Positions 12,207 to 25,197 are shown, counted from the first letter of the stretch. The stretch is DNA of 64,000 nucleotides from Sinonovacula constricta (GCA_007844125.1 CM017563.1:1-64000), one strand, 5' to 3'. The notes: a model not told the origin generated them from the letters alone. Numbers and translations: made by a program.

Positions 12207-13682
12207 TGAGAGTGTTGTGAAACAAAACCACATTAACAATACATTTGGACAATTTAATTCAAATATAACATTATTCCACCGAATTATCCCTAATGGCAGA
12301 AATCAGAACAAACAATAGCTTGAAAAAGTAAAATAACTATCCTTTATTACATTTAAAGCATTTGTAGTTTTAATTTCAAAGTGAGATAGGCTTGTTTCTA
12401 GTTGTATTTGATGACAATTTTGTGAAGATGCTAGCTGTTTACACAGAGACTAATTTTCAACTGTAGTCAGGATATTCTTTAGAAGCGAAACAAATACATT
12501 GTATTTTGGAATGGTACATATGGATGCTGATTCATTTCAGGCATTTTATCGGTTGTTATCGAGAAACAAGCCAAGTTCCATTTGTCTCTACTAAGGTGTC
12601 TGTTGGTATTCCAGTCTTTGGGGCACTTCCGTCAATAAGACTTGTTTGGTCCTATATGCAAATACATAGGTTTCATAAAACACATGCGGCGTACTACGAT
12701 GCGCACTTATCTAGATAAAGGTTTATGCAAATATTTTTTAATAACTTAACAATGTCATAACAGGAATGACTATATGTTATAAATATTTATTTTAATATTA
12801 TAAAGCTGGCATGTAAGCTTTTTCGTTTGTATGTATTTTTATGCTTCACAAATATAATCGATCATTTTATATCATAACAGGACTGTTCATCTTCACTACA
12901 AAGTGTTATTACTTATTTTCTGGTTTTCATTTTGAATTCTGTTTTAGCCTATATGCTCTGTATCATCAGGTTTGAAGGCTTGTGGATTTTAACTGAATAA
13001 GTACGTTTTTACTGAAATATACATTATAAACAAATATTACATTTTAACATAGTTGCGAATCCTTACATATTTTCTCTTTTAACAGACTGGCACACTTTAG
13101 CAGAATGGTATATCTTAACAATGATACAATTCAAGAATGTAATACATTATAACAAATGATGTTAATTTCAGACTTATTGGTATGAGCACAGGATAACGCA
13201 AAAATACGATCAACGGATAAATTCACTTCGGATCTATTCACATCCGGCTAATGCCCGATTTCATCGGTTAAAGGTTACTCGACACTAAATAAATTTGGTC
13301 TTTGATTCATTGTAAATGTCGCCGCTTTGGAAGCAATTTAACATCGAACCTTTTCTTTGAATTGCCAAAAACTATTTGCGGTGAAAACGATCAATGCATT
13401 TCCTACATGTAATTGGCAGGACCTATTCAAAGGAACAAAAATGTGCCGCTAAGACGACCATATCCCACTGAAAACTTAAACCGAAATATGTGCTGAGTGT
13501 ACCCTCAGATTTTCAATGAAAAGATCATATCCGGCCATTTTTAGCAGATGGGTGCAGTTATCTTTTATTTCCATAAGGCTACAATGTTTCAGCTTTGTTT
13601 TGCACCAAATTCAATGAATCTTCATAATAGCAAATGCAGTCAATCTAAATAATCTACCGCACAATAAAAAAAAAACTCTGTC

Positions 13683-13697
13683 GGGGGGGGGGGGGGG
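13683..13697. repeat. G15 homopolymer
   Basis: Run of 15 G in copy A of the 2.9-kb unit; copy B has no G run at the matching site. Confidence 0.9.
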
Positions 13698-14462
13698 TCT
13701 ACTTCCGGTGCATATTTAAGCTTACCACCCGCTTAGCGGCGATAGCGGTTTTATCTGGTGGCAAATATTCAACATGATAGATTCCATAAAGCGCCACAGG
13801 GGACGGGTGACATTTTGCTTAAACGAACCCAATGATTACAATCAATGGACCGATCAATGCGATGTTTATTTTCTTATTCCTTAAAAGTATTGGGGTCATT
13901 CCTGAATAACGTAGCAACTATAATTAAATCATAATCAATTATACGTCCGAGAGTGGCAATGGTGAGACTTGGTATCCATTTTAATATAAGAAATAACGTG
14001 CTTCAATTTTTTCCCTTTGGCAGAGAGAAGAAACGCTAAGTCATGTTTAACGTAAGTTGTGTGATTAAGTTGGATTTTGTCTGGACGCTTTGGAAATTTT
14101 TAAACTTCATATGCTCTTATATATAGGCCTTGAAACGTCCACAGTATTATTGGAAGATGTGCGTGTGGGCTAGAAGCCCTTAGCATTCATCGGAAACACA
14201 TATCGCATAAGGTATAAAAATGACACATTAACAGGTGGTCCAGTTTAAGCGAATCGATCAGGAATTAGACTTCCAAAATCATTTGAAATAAATCGCGATG
14301 ATGTGTCTGAAAGTAACGAATGAGATTTAAAAAAAAGTGTCGTCTAGGTTATAAAATTAGATAAATTGTGTTTTAAAACTAAGAATCAATGCATATAATT
14401 TAGTTGTCTATGTAAAACGGTAACTCATTTGAAGTTCATACTTTGCGTTGTTTGTTTCTTTG

Positions 14463-14662
14463 GGTTTTTTATTACCTCGCACCTACACAATTATGGTCAT
14501 ATTGGCGACTTATATCTTGGTAGAACCACCGGCACATCGCAGGTAAGCTGGAAAACCTCCCCACATGGAAGTTCTAGACCCGAATAGGACTCGAACCCAC
14601 GTGGTTAGGGGCTGAGGAGTTACAAGTCAGCCACTTTAAGCGCTTGGCCAGGAGCGCCCCTG
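14463..14662 (-). mobile_element. tRNA-derived SINE (family B), minus strand
   Basis: On - it starts with GGCGCTCCTGGCC, has box B in GGGTTCGAGTCC, then the family body ending in ATAATTGTGT. It interrupts copy B of the tandem duplication. Confidence 0.7.
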
Positions 14663-15076
14663 ATTTTGAGTTGTATACTCAAACCAACTAATGACCATAT
14701 AAAATTGTCCTTTCCTAGAATTGGATTATTGTAACTACTGTGTAAAAAGAGCCCAGAAATGTTGGGAAAAAGCAGAAAGTAAAAATGTTACTTTCAGATA
14801 GTGAAAAAATACTTTGACTAGGGTAAATATTTAAGTACTTAGCTGACAAATTAATCAATAAAAAGGTTTTACCTCGCAATTTCATCATTTATTAATTGGC
14901 TTTTCGCGTTTCTAATTTGTAAATGAGGTAGCAATGCTGTGTTTGATTACGTTGCTCGTAAAACTTTCGTTATGCTTTGCCAGAACATGCCATCATGAAC
15001 AGGACCACAATTTAAATAAGAGGATATGTATCCACTTTTTTGTGTCATCCTTAGTTATGACAACATGTATTTTGGT

Positions 15077-15078
<2 letters not shown>

Positions 15079-15111
<33 letters not shown>
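15079..15111. repeat. (TA)n microsatellite
   Basis: About 16 TA units inside duplication copy B. Confidence 0.9.
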
Positions 15112-15122
<11 letters not shown>

Positions 15123-17124
15123 CCCAAATATATGTTTGATGAGGTGCGCATGAACAAAGTGTTCGCTATGTGACAAAACCATAGTTCTATTTATTGACAT
15201 CCAATTTGGACAATTTAATTCAAATATTACATAAATACCCAACTATTCATTGTAGTAGAAAATGGGACAAACTATTTTGAAAATAAAATATGTGAAATAA
15301 TTAACACAATTTACAAAATTGTCTTAGTTTTAATTTCCAAGTGACATTGTTCTGTTGCATGTGGTGATAATTTTGTGTAGATGATAGCTATTTGCATTGA
15401 ATTCGTACTCTTTTTATAAATACAGTCAGATATTCTTAGATACGCGAACCGGAAATGCCTGAATGGCATATCTTGGTGCCTAGTCTTTCAGGCAGTTGAT
15501 TGGTTATTACCGGTTAAATAAGAAAGATTTTTTGTTACAAATGTATTCAGAGGTAATTTAATCTTGCTCTCAATTTTAATTTAATTGGAGCATATACAAT
15601 ATGACTTGTGTGGGCCTACATGTAGATATATCATTTTCAATATATGTGGAAAACTACAATGTGCACTTATCTTGCCAAACCTTTTTGTGGATGTCTTTAT
15701 TCATTGAACAATGTCATAACATGAAAGACTATATATAATAAATATTTTTTGGAAATCTTACTAAGATGGCATTGCTGGACGTTTACATGTAAACTTTTAC
15801 GTATATACGTATTTTGATGTTCCACAAACATCATCGATCCTCTAAAGTAGAAACTTTTTATCTTCACCGCCATGTGCTTCTGCTTATTAATTGTGCATTC
15901 CATTTTAGCCTGTACACTTCATGTTTAAACATACACTTCAGGTTTGAAGGATGTTTCAGTTAAACAGAATTAATACATTTTCACACAACACTTAATTATT
16001 GTTTTCATTACTCTTTATTAAATCTCACACAGTAAAACCGGGAACCGTGTCTTTGCCCATCCAAATCCATATATGGTGCGAAAGATCAATCTTATTAAGG
16101 GGCCTATTCAAATGGAAAAGAAAATAAGTCGCTGAAACGGTCATCCTCCCCTGAAAAGCACGCACATTTTCATTGAAATGATCAGTTTCGATTTAAATGG
16201 ATCAATCTATTTTGTTAGCGTAGGAGTGCAGTTATTTTGAATTTTCCTAACTCTACATTTTTCAGCTTTGTTTTGCACCAAATTGCATGAGACAAAACTT
16301 AATAATCTACTTTAAAAAAACACTTTCGGTTCTACCTCCTGTGCATATGTACGCCTAACCCCTCTTAAATCCGTTGAATATCCCTTTTGCCCGTTGTTTC
16401 CGGTAGCTCCTTTACAATGTCGATTCATTACATTAATATGTGGGAGTAACGAAGTATCACTCGGATGGGAACTAGACTGCTGTTTTGCATTCTTTCTTGT
16501 TATCTGCAACATCTGTACAGAATATCTGTAGTGTATTCTTATCATTGGCATACGCGTTGTTGGTTTTTTTTTTTGATAAACAAAACATCGCACGACAGTT
16601 ATGAATTCGAATAAATGCCTGCTACCTTTTTTTTTAGAATTGATAGCTATACTTTATTTTTGCAAGCTACTCATTTTAAAGGGGATTACTTGGTTCTTTT
16701 CTAAAAATAACTCTTAGAACAGCTGCGATTTCCTGTTAATACCTGCCACATTATCGTCTTTACAAAAATGCATTTTATAAGAGGCACCGCTCTCCAGAGC
16801 GGCGCAAATAAACCGTTAGTGAATGTCCGTTTTCTCCGGAATTATGTAAAATACAGCATAACGGAGAACTTTATTTAACCAGCACAGGGCGAAGGAGATC
16901 ATCTCTCCCGGCCTTGGTCCTCGACTTAAACCCTGTCCTTATATGTAGAATTACGTTGTTATTTTGTTACTTGTTTGATTTTGTTGTTGTTGTTTGTTTG
17001 TTTGTTTGTTGTTGTTTTTGTTTTGTTTTTTGTGCAGAATAAGCTTCCAAGGTTTCAATCTGAAATGCATCTGAAATACTTACTATATATGTCAAAAATT
17101 AACTGAAAGTATATATACACATAT

Positions 17125-17202
17125 GTGTGCGTGCGTGCGTGCGTGCGTGCGTGTGTGTGTGTGTGTGTGTGTGTGTAAGCGCCAGTTTGTATATACTTTC
17201 AG

Positions 17203-17280
<78 letters not shown>
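17125..17280. repeat. Compound microsatellite (GTGC)n-(GT)n-spacer-(TA)n
   Basis: (GTGC)n at 17126-17151, (GT)n to 17176, then (TA)n at 17205-17280. The phrase AACTGAAAGTATATATACAC before it recurs inverted (GTATATACTTTCAGTTAATAT) between the GT and TA tracts, giving a hairpin flanking the GT block. Confidence 0.9.
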
Positions 17281-17285
<5 letters not shown>

Positions 17286-17429
17286 GACAAAGCGACTTTT
17301 TCCAGGCAGGATTTCAGTGTATGTATTAGCAATAAAATGCATTAGCCGTAGTGATTCATCACTTCCAAACGTTTCTAACTTATAGAAATTGCGTGTGGGT
17401 CGATGATTGCAAGATAGAACACAAGTAGT

Positions 17430-17550
17430 GAAATCCCAACCCTTAGTGCCATGGAACGGCCAGTTGGCAAAAGAAGCAACTAGCGTTTAGTCCTGAACTC
17501 GCACTTCCTATGGTTTTTTTTAAACAGTGAAAAAAACAGTTAATTAAATA
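17430..17550 (+). repeat. Truncated hairpin-bearing element
   Basis: Contains GCCATGGAACGGCCAGTTGGC and CTCGCACTTCCTATGG in the order seen in the type A elements; the hairpin arm is degraded. Confidence 0.4.
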
Positions 17551-18861
17551 AAGAACAGTCCGATGACGTAATTAAATAAGGAAATAGGCTTTAAGTTTGC
17601 ATGGTCTTATGGACGATTTATTACAGTTTTAAAGTCAGATGTGTATTAATTAAATCACAAAGACAGTAGGCCTGAGCGATCAAATTTACGCATCTGAACT
17701 AGAAAAATGACTTACAAGGGACACAAATGCGAACTACAATGCGAACTACACTTTACGCAATGTTGTTAGGGTATTGCTCTTGTTTGGCTGTTCTATTTCA
17801 CTCCCGCGTACTTCTCTGTTATTTTTAAGAATATCAATAAACGACGAAATTGCATATTTTATTTCATAATTCAATACTTATGTTATTAGTAAAACAAACT
17901 TGTTACTTTCCAAGATATGGTATAGTTTCAGGCGAAGGCGATGTGAACGAAAAGAACAACTTATCGCAATATGTCAGCTTGGTCAATAATACAAAATGGG
18001 CAGTGGAAGTTAAATGGACAGCTATTTTATTGCAGTAAAAAAGTCCCGATTTGTGCCGTGGTATATCGTTTATTTTATCACGGCAGAATGCTTTTTGTTT
18101 TTGTTAATGTTTATAGAGGTAAACTATTTATGGTGTAAGAATAAATTATAATGACGCCATTTGTGACACTAATGTACACTTGGTATTCAGTAGATTGTAG
18201 TAGTATTATTGTTATAATAAAAACATTACGAAACTTTTTTGATTTTCGGGATAAACAAAAAAAAAAGTAGTGCAATCAGTTGTTCGTGATTAGCCGGAAT
18301 TGAAGTACCAATGTCCAATGTGCTTCAAAGAAATATTAATACGTAACAGTCGTGATAACGGGAATACATACACGTGAACAAGCTGGGTACTTCTGCACGA
18401 AGTCGTGCGATTGTCCGTATTAGATAATGTAAACCAAGCGTATTTTTGTTGTTATGGAGAAAACACTCGGTTCCGCGTTCAATATGGATATTATCGCTAG
18501 ATAACAATACATTGGTGCATTTATCCTGTGTTTGTTTGTCCCCTTCTTGTTCATCTCATCTTCCTTCATGTGTCGTTCGTATCTCGTGTGGCAGATTATT
18601 GAGTGTGACTGTGATGACTTTTATTTTCTTTCTTAAATCTTCGTTCAAGGTCGTTCACGGCGTCTGTTTTGCAGTAGGTGCCTACAAAACGGAAGACAAT
18701 AAAAGAATTCTTTGTAAATTCACAAAGTAGATGAATGGCGTGTGGTACACAAATGCTACCACATTACATTTCGTGTGCATAAATCGTTACATCATTGTTG
18801 TTTTTTGTAAATCGTTACATCATTGTTTAATATTGTTACTGGCCGTACCCCACTCGGCGTG
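17551..18861. other. Gene-free stretch
   Basis: No recognised exon, RNA gene or long repeat. Confidence 0.4.
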
Positions 18862-19245
18862 TCCTACGAGCATTGCAGCGTTTGCAAAAATTTGAAAAGG
18901 CACAGGAAAAAGGTTTTCACATGCAAGCCAAATGTAAATGCAAGAACAAATCTGTAATGAGTCATTTACCAAAATGAGGAAACCCGACAATTACTGCCTT
19001 AGGAACAGTCAGGCGGCAATATGGACCGACTGGGGTGCTTAAACCGGTTTTACAAAGCTCTAATCTCGCACCTCCTGATGAGTTTCTCAAATGCAGGCTT
19101 TAAAATGAAAACTGATCCATTTGAATAAATGTCCAAGAGCTGACGTTTTGTTTGATAAGGAATGACGAAAGTAGTGATGTCATTGAAAAACAAAGTCCAC
19201 ATAGTGTTTAGAAGAGAGATGGGTATTATTTTGATTAGAATAACT
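18862..19245 (+). repeat. Hairpin-bearing element (type A), copy 2
   Basis: Matches 7041-7390 throughout, from TACGAGCATTGCA to the GTCCACATAGTGTTTAGAAGAG end. The loop side is altered: AACAGTCAGGCGGCAATATGG still precedes ACCGACTGGGG, so the left arm carries one mismatch. Confidence 0.7.
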
Positions 19246-20625
19246 ACAAACATTTGTTGATAGTAAATGAAAATAACTTTTTGAATAAAAAAAAAATGAA
19301 ACCTTTCCACAGCAACATTTATACGGAAGCACAACTACTGCTGTGGACATGTGTTGCTGTGCAGATGCCATGACTGAAAACCACTTAAAACACCCTATAT
19401 AAAATACATTATTTACTTTCACCTTACTTGACTTGTGTTTTAATATCATCCGAAATATAGTTCATATTCATAGTGAAGTTTGTTTGTGGGATATCCAAAA
19501 TACATAATTTAATAGTGAAAACTGACTTTCTTAAGCTAACTTAAAATAGATATTAGGAGAGAGATTTTCGAGTATCAGCGTTGAAATGTGCCAAGCTGTA
19601 ATTAAGAATTTCAAAACCCGCTGCGACGTCGTTATTCAACAAAATGGACGTCACGTGGGACATTTGATTTAAACCAAGTATTGCTATTGGGATTGCATGT
19701 ATGTATGGTTTGTTGTTGTATGTAAACTTCATAAAACTTTATTATGTCATCTTTCCTATGGTAAAGTATTCTCACAAGCACTATTTCAAAATATGCTAAA
19801 AAATGCTTAAAGTAGTAACGGATATTTGCGACCCCTGTAACTTTATCAAGATTTAAGTATGCAGATTTTTGTCCATATTACTAACTGTGTGTATTTGCAA
19901 GTGCACTTTGCATGCGGTTATCTTGTGCAAAGGTCAAGCACGTCTTCTGAGCGTTTATCTTTTAGCAAATCTTTCAGCAGTTGCTTAAATAGAAAAAGCC
20001 TCTACAAAGCGAGAAAAGGGACATACCTAAGAAAAAATGTAACGCAAGGCATACTCTTAAAAGCATGTAATGCTAATGACATATGTAACTGTATCACACG
20101 GAATGCAGGGAGTGTTCCAATGTCGTCTTGTAGTTACACTTACACTTAGGCCAATCGAAGCTGTGTTTTCTTATCTTTTGCATTGTTCCAGTCACCAACG
20201 GTACGATCATACAATCATTAATTACTTCAGAAGTAGATTGTAAGTTTGCGTGACCTAACGCCCAATATATCACGATTGCGGGTTTAGATGCGTATTAATT
20301 TAATTACGAAGGCCACATAAGATAGACTACTTGAACTGCAACAATTTCAGTTGTAGACATTTTTATAAGGTGTTGGTCTTATTGCTCGATCAAAAATATA
20401 TTTTTTAATAAATCTCTTGCACATAATTATGTACTGCTGTTGAAACAGCTTTTGTGCTTTATGTACATCGCAACTATTAATAGCTTCTTGCTTTAATATC
20501 TCCGACAATAACTTATCATGGAAATAGTCCGGATGTTGTAGCATTATTAGAAGTGTTTATTCTGACACGTATTAAAAACTAGCATACCATGAGGAAAAAG
20601 GTAACTTTTAGAGGCGTATGACATA
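19246..20625. other. Gene-free stretch
   Basis: Nothing that I can name. A 96-residue frame at 19859-20149 has no splice context or family resemblance. Confidence 0.4.
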
Positions 20626-21110
20626 AAGGTGGTACCCGGCACATTTGATCAAAAATAGTTTCATTAAATAATTCTTAATAAACTATTGATACCAGAACAT
20701 ATCTATCAAAATGCTGTTTATGGATGTCCTACACCTTTCTGAAAAAGTGTAACATAACGTCATTACAAACAGGTATATCTTATCTGAGCCATGCTGCACA
20801 GTTAGCTATTTGTAAACTAAGACAACCATGTGACTACTTATGTTTTAGCTCATCTACGTCATCCGGTGTGATGTCGATGCCTATTTTTAGCAGGAATCCT
20901 AAAAGTTCTTATTTACAGATTTTAAAAAATATGAACATTTTAAGTGATGATTTACGAGTTTTACTGCCTTAAAATTGCGATACTGATTGAAATCGTCAAA
21001 ACTTTGACTAAAGTATGATTTTGTTCTGCTGAAATTACGCGCTAATACGCCCGACAAAGGTCAAATATTGTTAGATATATTAGATATAGGCGAACTGTCG
21101 GATACCACCT
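20626..21110 (+). mobile_element. MITE of the AAGGTGGTATCC family
   Basis: Termini AAGGTGGTACCCGGC and CTGTCGGATACCACCT are inverted. Preceded by TA. The body carries the family landmarks CATTACAAACAGGTAT, GAGCCATGCTGCACAGTTAG, CATGTGACTACTTA and CTATTTTTAGCAGGAATCC. Non-coding, about 485 bp. Confidence 0.8.
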
Positions 21111-21998
21111 CGGCAGCCTCGTTTCGTATCGTTTCAGACAACGAGTTTAATATTTTCAGTACCTAATGACCACGAATATTAGATTCTATTTATCACATAA
21201 CCAAAACATCGGCTGCCTTTTGTTTACAATGCATCATCCTTTGATAGTATGAACAATCGGCCTTGACATGTGTAATTCGGTTTGGGAGAATCCGCACAAA
21301 AAATAGTTCCAATCTTTACTCAGCCATTTTCCATAAACAGGGAACAGATTCGTTTACACAATGACTAAAATGTTATGTTTTATTTATTAAAATGAAATGT
21401 GAAACAAAATCCACAAGACGGCGACAGCAAAGTGATGAGGAAATGAAATATACACAACACGGCCTTAATAACGTCAACTACGATAATGACGTCACACTTC
21501 GATAACTAACTAGTGAGTTACCAAAAATTATGCATGAGTGTTACCTCGCGCTCGCGCGGTAGGTTATGTGATAATATATATTATGAAATGCTTCGTTCTA
21601 TGTTGGACATTGATTTTTTCCCAAAACTTTGTCTGTATTACATTACATACATTTACATAACGTTTCAGATAGATTTTCTTAAATGTGGCTTAACTTTAAA
21701 GAATGAAAGAATCCAGGCGGGCAATGTTGTTGTACGATTCTTTTTAATACAGGTCTGTTACTGCCATGATGATGGTGTGCTTATATTAGATTTTATTTAA
21801 CTTAAGTATCGGCCTAAGCCCATGATGGCATTGTTCTAAGCTGTTAAGTCATGTAAAATACTTAGCGAATTAATGTTGCACTTTGTATTGGTTGTTGAAA
21901 ATGCAACATAAATGAATTGGTTAAAGTAATTAGAAATATGAATCTTTAAAGTCACTTCCATTATTAATAATATGCTGTGATATCACAGCTGGAACACT
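21111..21998. other. Gene-free stretch
   Basis: No supported feature; a 95-residue frame at 21513-21800 is not recognised. Confidence 0.4.
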
Positions 21999-22239
21999 TA
22001 ATTTGTGTAATATACTCAGAGAATTTGTGTAATATACAGAGATAATTTATGTATTATACACAGAGAATTTGTGTAATATGCACAGAGAATTTATGTATTG
22101 TACACAGAGAATTTGTGTAATATACACAGAGAATCTATGTATTATACACAGAGAATTTGTGTAATATACACAGAGAATCTATGTATTATACACAGAGAAT
22201 TTTGTAATATACACAGAGAATTTATGTATTATACACAGA
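21999..22239. repeat. 22-bp minisatellite with alternating variants, about 11 units
   Basis: Units TATACACAGAGAATTTGTGTAA and a second form ending TATGTAT alternate nearly strictly, so the higher-order period is 44 bp. Edges are more degenerate than the centre. Confidence 0.88.
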
Positions 22240-22569
22240 CTCGTCATTGGGAAGAAGCCCTATATATAAAACATATATAATATATTTTGGACTTTTCTTC
22301 TTTGAAATATAAATATAAATGCATCCGCTCTAAAATACACATTATGGACGCCAATAAGGTTATTGATGCACGGTGCTTTCAGCGCATCTGCAAAGGGTCG
22401 GTCGTATAAAAACGTGAGAATTGTGCGTTGCCAGGTGATTTTAACCAATCAGAAAGTGGCAATACATTTACCCCTTAAAGTTGTTTCCATGCCAACGAGG
22501 AAAATCTTTAATGCAACCTCCTGCGTGTAAAGTATACACGGCTCTGAACATGTCGGAACCAATGACGTA

Positions 22570-22580
22570 TATATAAAAAG
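22570..22580 (+). promoter_or_regulatory. Candidate TATA box, distal to GT11 copy 1
   Basis: TATATAAAAAG about 500 bp before the ATG at 23081, with a CCAAT motif (ACCAATCAGA) about 125 bp further upstream. Use would imply a long or spliced 5' UTR. Confidence 0.25.
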
Positions 22581-22991
22581 GCAACATTTAAGAGATCAAA
22601 TTCATTATATATCGTCAATACGTTTGCCGGAAGTTTATACTGACTAAATATGTTTTATCTCAGCATAAAAAGACTTATCACATGTGTGCGGCTGATATGA
22701 ATAGGTGCAGTTTGCAATTACGAATCTCCAAGGATGGCTTGTGAATTTACAGAGACAGTAAATAAACTAAAAATGCCTTGGGACGAAGTATTGTTATTCA
22801 ATCACTATAGATGTAAAAGTTGAATTATACAAAACGTTCATTTACGAATAATCAAATATATTGTAGCTATGACTATGCACAGACACACAAACAAGTCCTT
22901 TAATCGATATGTGACTTTCCGTTGAAACGACCTCATGTTAAAAGCTGATGCATAAATTGATGAAACAAACGTTTACCGTTATTTCGTACGA

Positions 22992-22998
22992 TATAAAG
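22992..22998 (+). promoter_or_regulatory. Candidate TATA box, proximal to GT11 copy 1
   Basis: TATAAAG about 90 bp before the ATG at 23081, a spacing compatible with a short 5' UTR. No other core-promoter element is evident. Confidence 0.3.
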
Positions 22999-23080
22999 AA
23001 GATCTAGGTGGATTTTTTTCATTTATGCTGTCCTTGAACTGCGTTATCTGCCCTTACACTTAGTCACAATGTAGCTTTAC

Positions 23081-24122
23081 ATGTTTGCAGAGTATGACTT
23101 ATCACTTCAGAAAATGACGCGAATGAACGTGCGTCTATGCATTTTATTCATGTTGATAATAACAGCATGGATTTATCGAACCTATTTAAAATTTGATGAC
23201 ATGGAACCTTTCTTCCAAACAATGAAAGTGAACACATATGTTTTAACACCAAAGGGACAATCAATTCCAATCTCAGTCAACATGATAAGGGAAGGATTTA
23301 TCACCATATATTGCCAAGGACGGCTAGGTAATCTACTTTATGAATATTTTTCGCTCATCGGAATTGCATCATCGAACGGCATGGAGCCGATTTTATGTAA
23401 GAACATGACTCTAACATTGGGACTACTTTTTAACATGAGTGGTATAAAAACAATTGATCCAAAACGTACATACCATTGGACGGAATTTCAGGAAAAAGCA
23501 GCACTGAAGTATGATGCAGTTGTCCAGACTCTCAATAATACACACAACTGGAAATTGGTAGGTTACTTTCAAAGTTGGAAATATTTCCTCAAATCTGAAA
23601 GGTTCATTCAGGGTTTGCACTCTACTCCTTTCAACGATCATTTACTGTAAAAAGTCTAAGGATTTCTTTTTGAATATAACGTGCCCTGTGCATCAAAGCA
23701 GCTGTATTAAAATAGCCGTTCACATAAGACGTGGGGATACTATGACTCAAAAGCTTAGACACCTCGGTTACCTAGATGTACCAGCCACATATAACCACAA
23801 GGCAATGGACTATTTTCGCAGTAAATTTTGCCAGACAAAGGTGATCTTCATTATCGCTAGTGATGATATGGGCTGGTGCAGACAGAATTTCAATGGATCC
23901 GACGTATATCTTAGTACCATGAAGTCTGCTGAAGAAGATATGGTCTTGTTAGGACAATGTGATCACGCCATCATCGGACAAGGTTCATTCGGTCGAATGT
24001 TTGGATTTTTCACCGGCGGTGAGGTCATTTATTACAAGGCATGGCCACGCCCTAATAGCTTTCTCTCAAACATTACAAACCATTCAGATATTTATTTAAC
24101 ATCTATGATTGGAATCGAGTAA
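23081..24122 (+). CDS. Alpha-1,2-fucosyltransferase (GT11), intronless, one frame break
   Basis: Golgi type II membrane enzyme family that moves fucose from GDP-fucose to a terminal galactose (FUT1/FUT2-like). The first frame (23081-23650, 189 residues) has a short N-terminal tail, a membrane anchor at about residues 18-32, the GRLGN motif at 80-84 and GYFQSWKYF at 161-169. A +1 break at about 23646-23648 (CTGTAAAAAG) gives a stop; the next frame continues KKSKDFFLNITCPV without any ATG and holds the catalytic HIRRGD motif (23721-23738), SDDMGWC, and HAIIGQGSFGRM near the end. Total is about 345 residues, normal for GT11. Codons elsewhere are intact, so this is either a working gene with a one-base sequence error or a very young pseudogene. 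Alternative starts are Met12 and Met15. It has a decayed paralogue 10 kb downstream. Confidence 0.85.
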
Positions 24123-24678
24123 GCAATTGTATCCAGACGTTCAAATATACATCATTTAAACAATTGCAAGGAAACAGTTCCATACTAATTACAAATATGT
24201 ATTTAAACAACTGTTTCAAAAAAAGTAATGGAAGTTTGCCTTCTTAGGTAAATCATAAAGCACGGTGTGCACTTGAGAATATAATTTATAATGTTTTTTT
24301 AGGAACATGGATTGCATATAAAAGACTTCTCCCAGCTAATATAAAAAAAAAACTTGCGTTTATATGAAAAATGTGCCGCTTGGACGTTTTATTAAAAAAA
24401 AAGTTGTTTCTAAGGAAGGCGCCTTTGAGAACCAGAAATGGAGTTGACATAAACATCCGCATTTCGGCATTTACCTAGAGTCATTGAGTGCACTCGATAC
24501 ATATTGCCTTAAGACGTTCGTCTATGTTAAAGATGTTACATCGGAATAGTTATCAGGACAACTATTTTGCACTTAATAGGTACGTTCTCTTTTCAGACAT
24601 TTCAACAGCTTGTGATGGATTGTATCAACATTTTAGATACTTATGAAAAGTGCATTGCAATTACGAACCACAAATATA

Positions 24679-24684
24679 AATAAA
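24679..24684 (+). promoter_or_regulatory. Candidate polyadenylation signal for GT11 copy 1
   Basis: AATAAA 557 bp after the TAA/TGA region of the gene; the nearest canonical hexamer in this orientation that I found. Confidence 0.3.
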
Positions 24685-24734
24685 ACAAAAATATATTAAA
24701 CGTTTTAAAACAGATTATTGAGCAAGGAACATGC

Positions 24735-24870
24735 TGAAAAACGCACTGATCAATATCTTACAAAAGTATAGCCAAGAACGATTAACTTAAGGGTGATTTA
24801 TCTATGTATGGTGTTTTAATTTCGTAATTGCTTCACTCTGTTGATACTGCAATCGAAAACAGCAGTTCGT
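24735..24870 (+). repeat. Direct repeat pair with 26690-26830
   Basis: Shares ATCTTACAAA-GTAT/TTTAGC-AAGAACGATTAACT and the following stretch through CAATCGAAAACAG / CAATCGGAAACAG. Moderately diverged; no coding. Confidence 0.5.
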
Positions 24871-25197
24871 GTAATTCGTAAAGGTTATACGTCCATATGC
24901 CATAGTCTGAATAACATAAGCAAATCCACGTCGTATGACCTATCAATCTTGTCGGTGTGCCATCAAATCCAAAATCCAAAATACGGATGCACTTTTTCTA
25001 AGGATACACATTCTTATAGCGACCGTGTTTTGACGCAGAAATGAATGGGTTAAAATTCCACAGGTTTAGGGAGGTCTTCTTAACTGATTTATTAATGGCC
25101 ATTTACGCCTTTACTAATAGAACAATCTTCGAGTGAATTTGGACAGTGTTTGAAATTTATTTATGTATAAAGACAAGGAACTTGACACCCTGTACCT

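Larger units (their letters stand above)
10925..13805 (+). repeat. Segmental tandem duplication, copy A (about 2.9 kb)
   Basis: Colinear with 13830-16805. Matched anchors include TGGACAATTTAATTCAAATAT (12248 vs 15208), the AAGTAGAAAGTAAA-CTTTCAGAT stretch (11958 vs 14773), the CAATGTCATAACA stretch (12749 vs 15710), CAGCTTTGTTTTGCACCAAA (13590 vs 16263) and a terminal TCCATAA-GCGCCAC block. Heavily diverged with indels; no coding frame is shared. A third partial copy of its right end lies at 31836-32135, so the unit itself is a dispersed element. Confidence 0.75.
13830..16805 (+). repeat. Segmental tandem duplication, copy B (about 3.0 kb)
   Basis: Partner of 10925-13805, in direct orientation and almost adjacent. 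It carries lineage-specific insertions: a family-B SINE at 14463-14662 and a (TA)n tract at 15079-15111, neither present in copy A. Confidence 0.75.

Noticed and set aside
23640..23665. Tiny intron explaining the frame break in GT11 copy 1
   Set aside because: The only GT...AG pair (GTAAAAAGTCTAAG) would be 14 bp, too short to splice, and its removal does not restore the frame.
23670..24122. Independent short gene starting at the second half of GT11 copy 1
   Set aside because: The position has TTG and not ATG, and the peptide aligns seamlessly with the GT11 family as a continuation.
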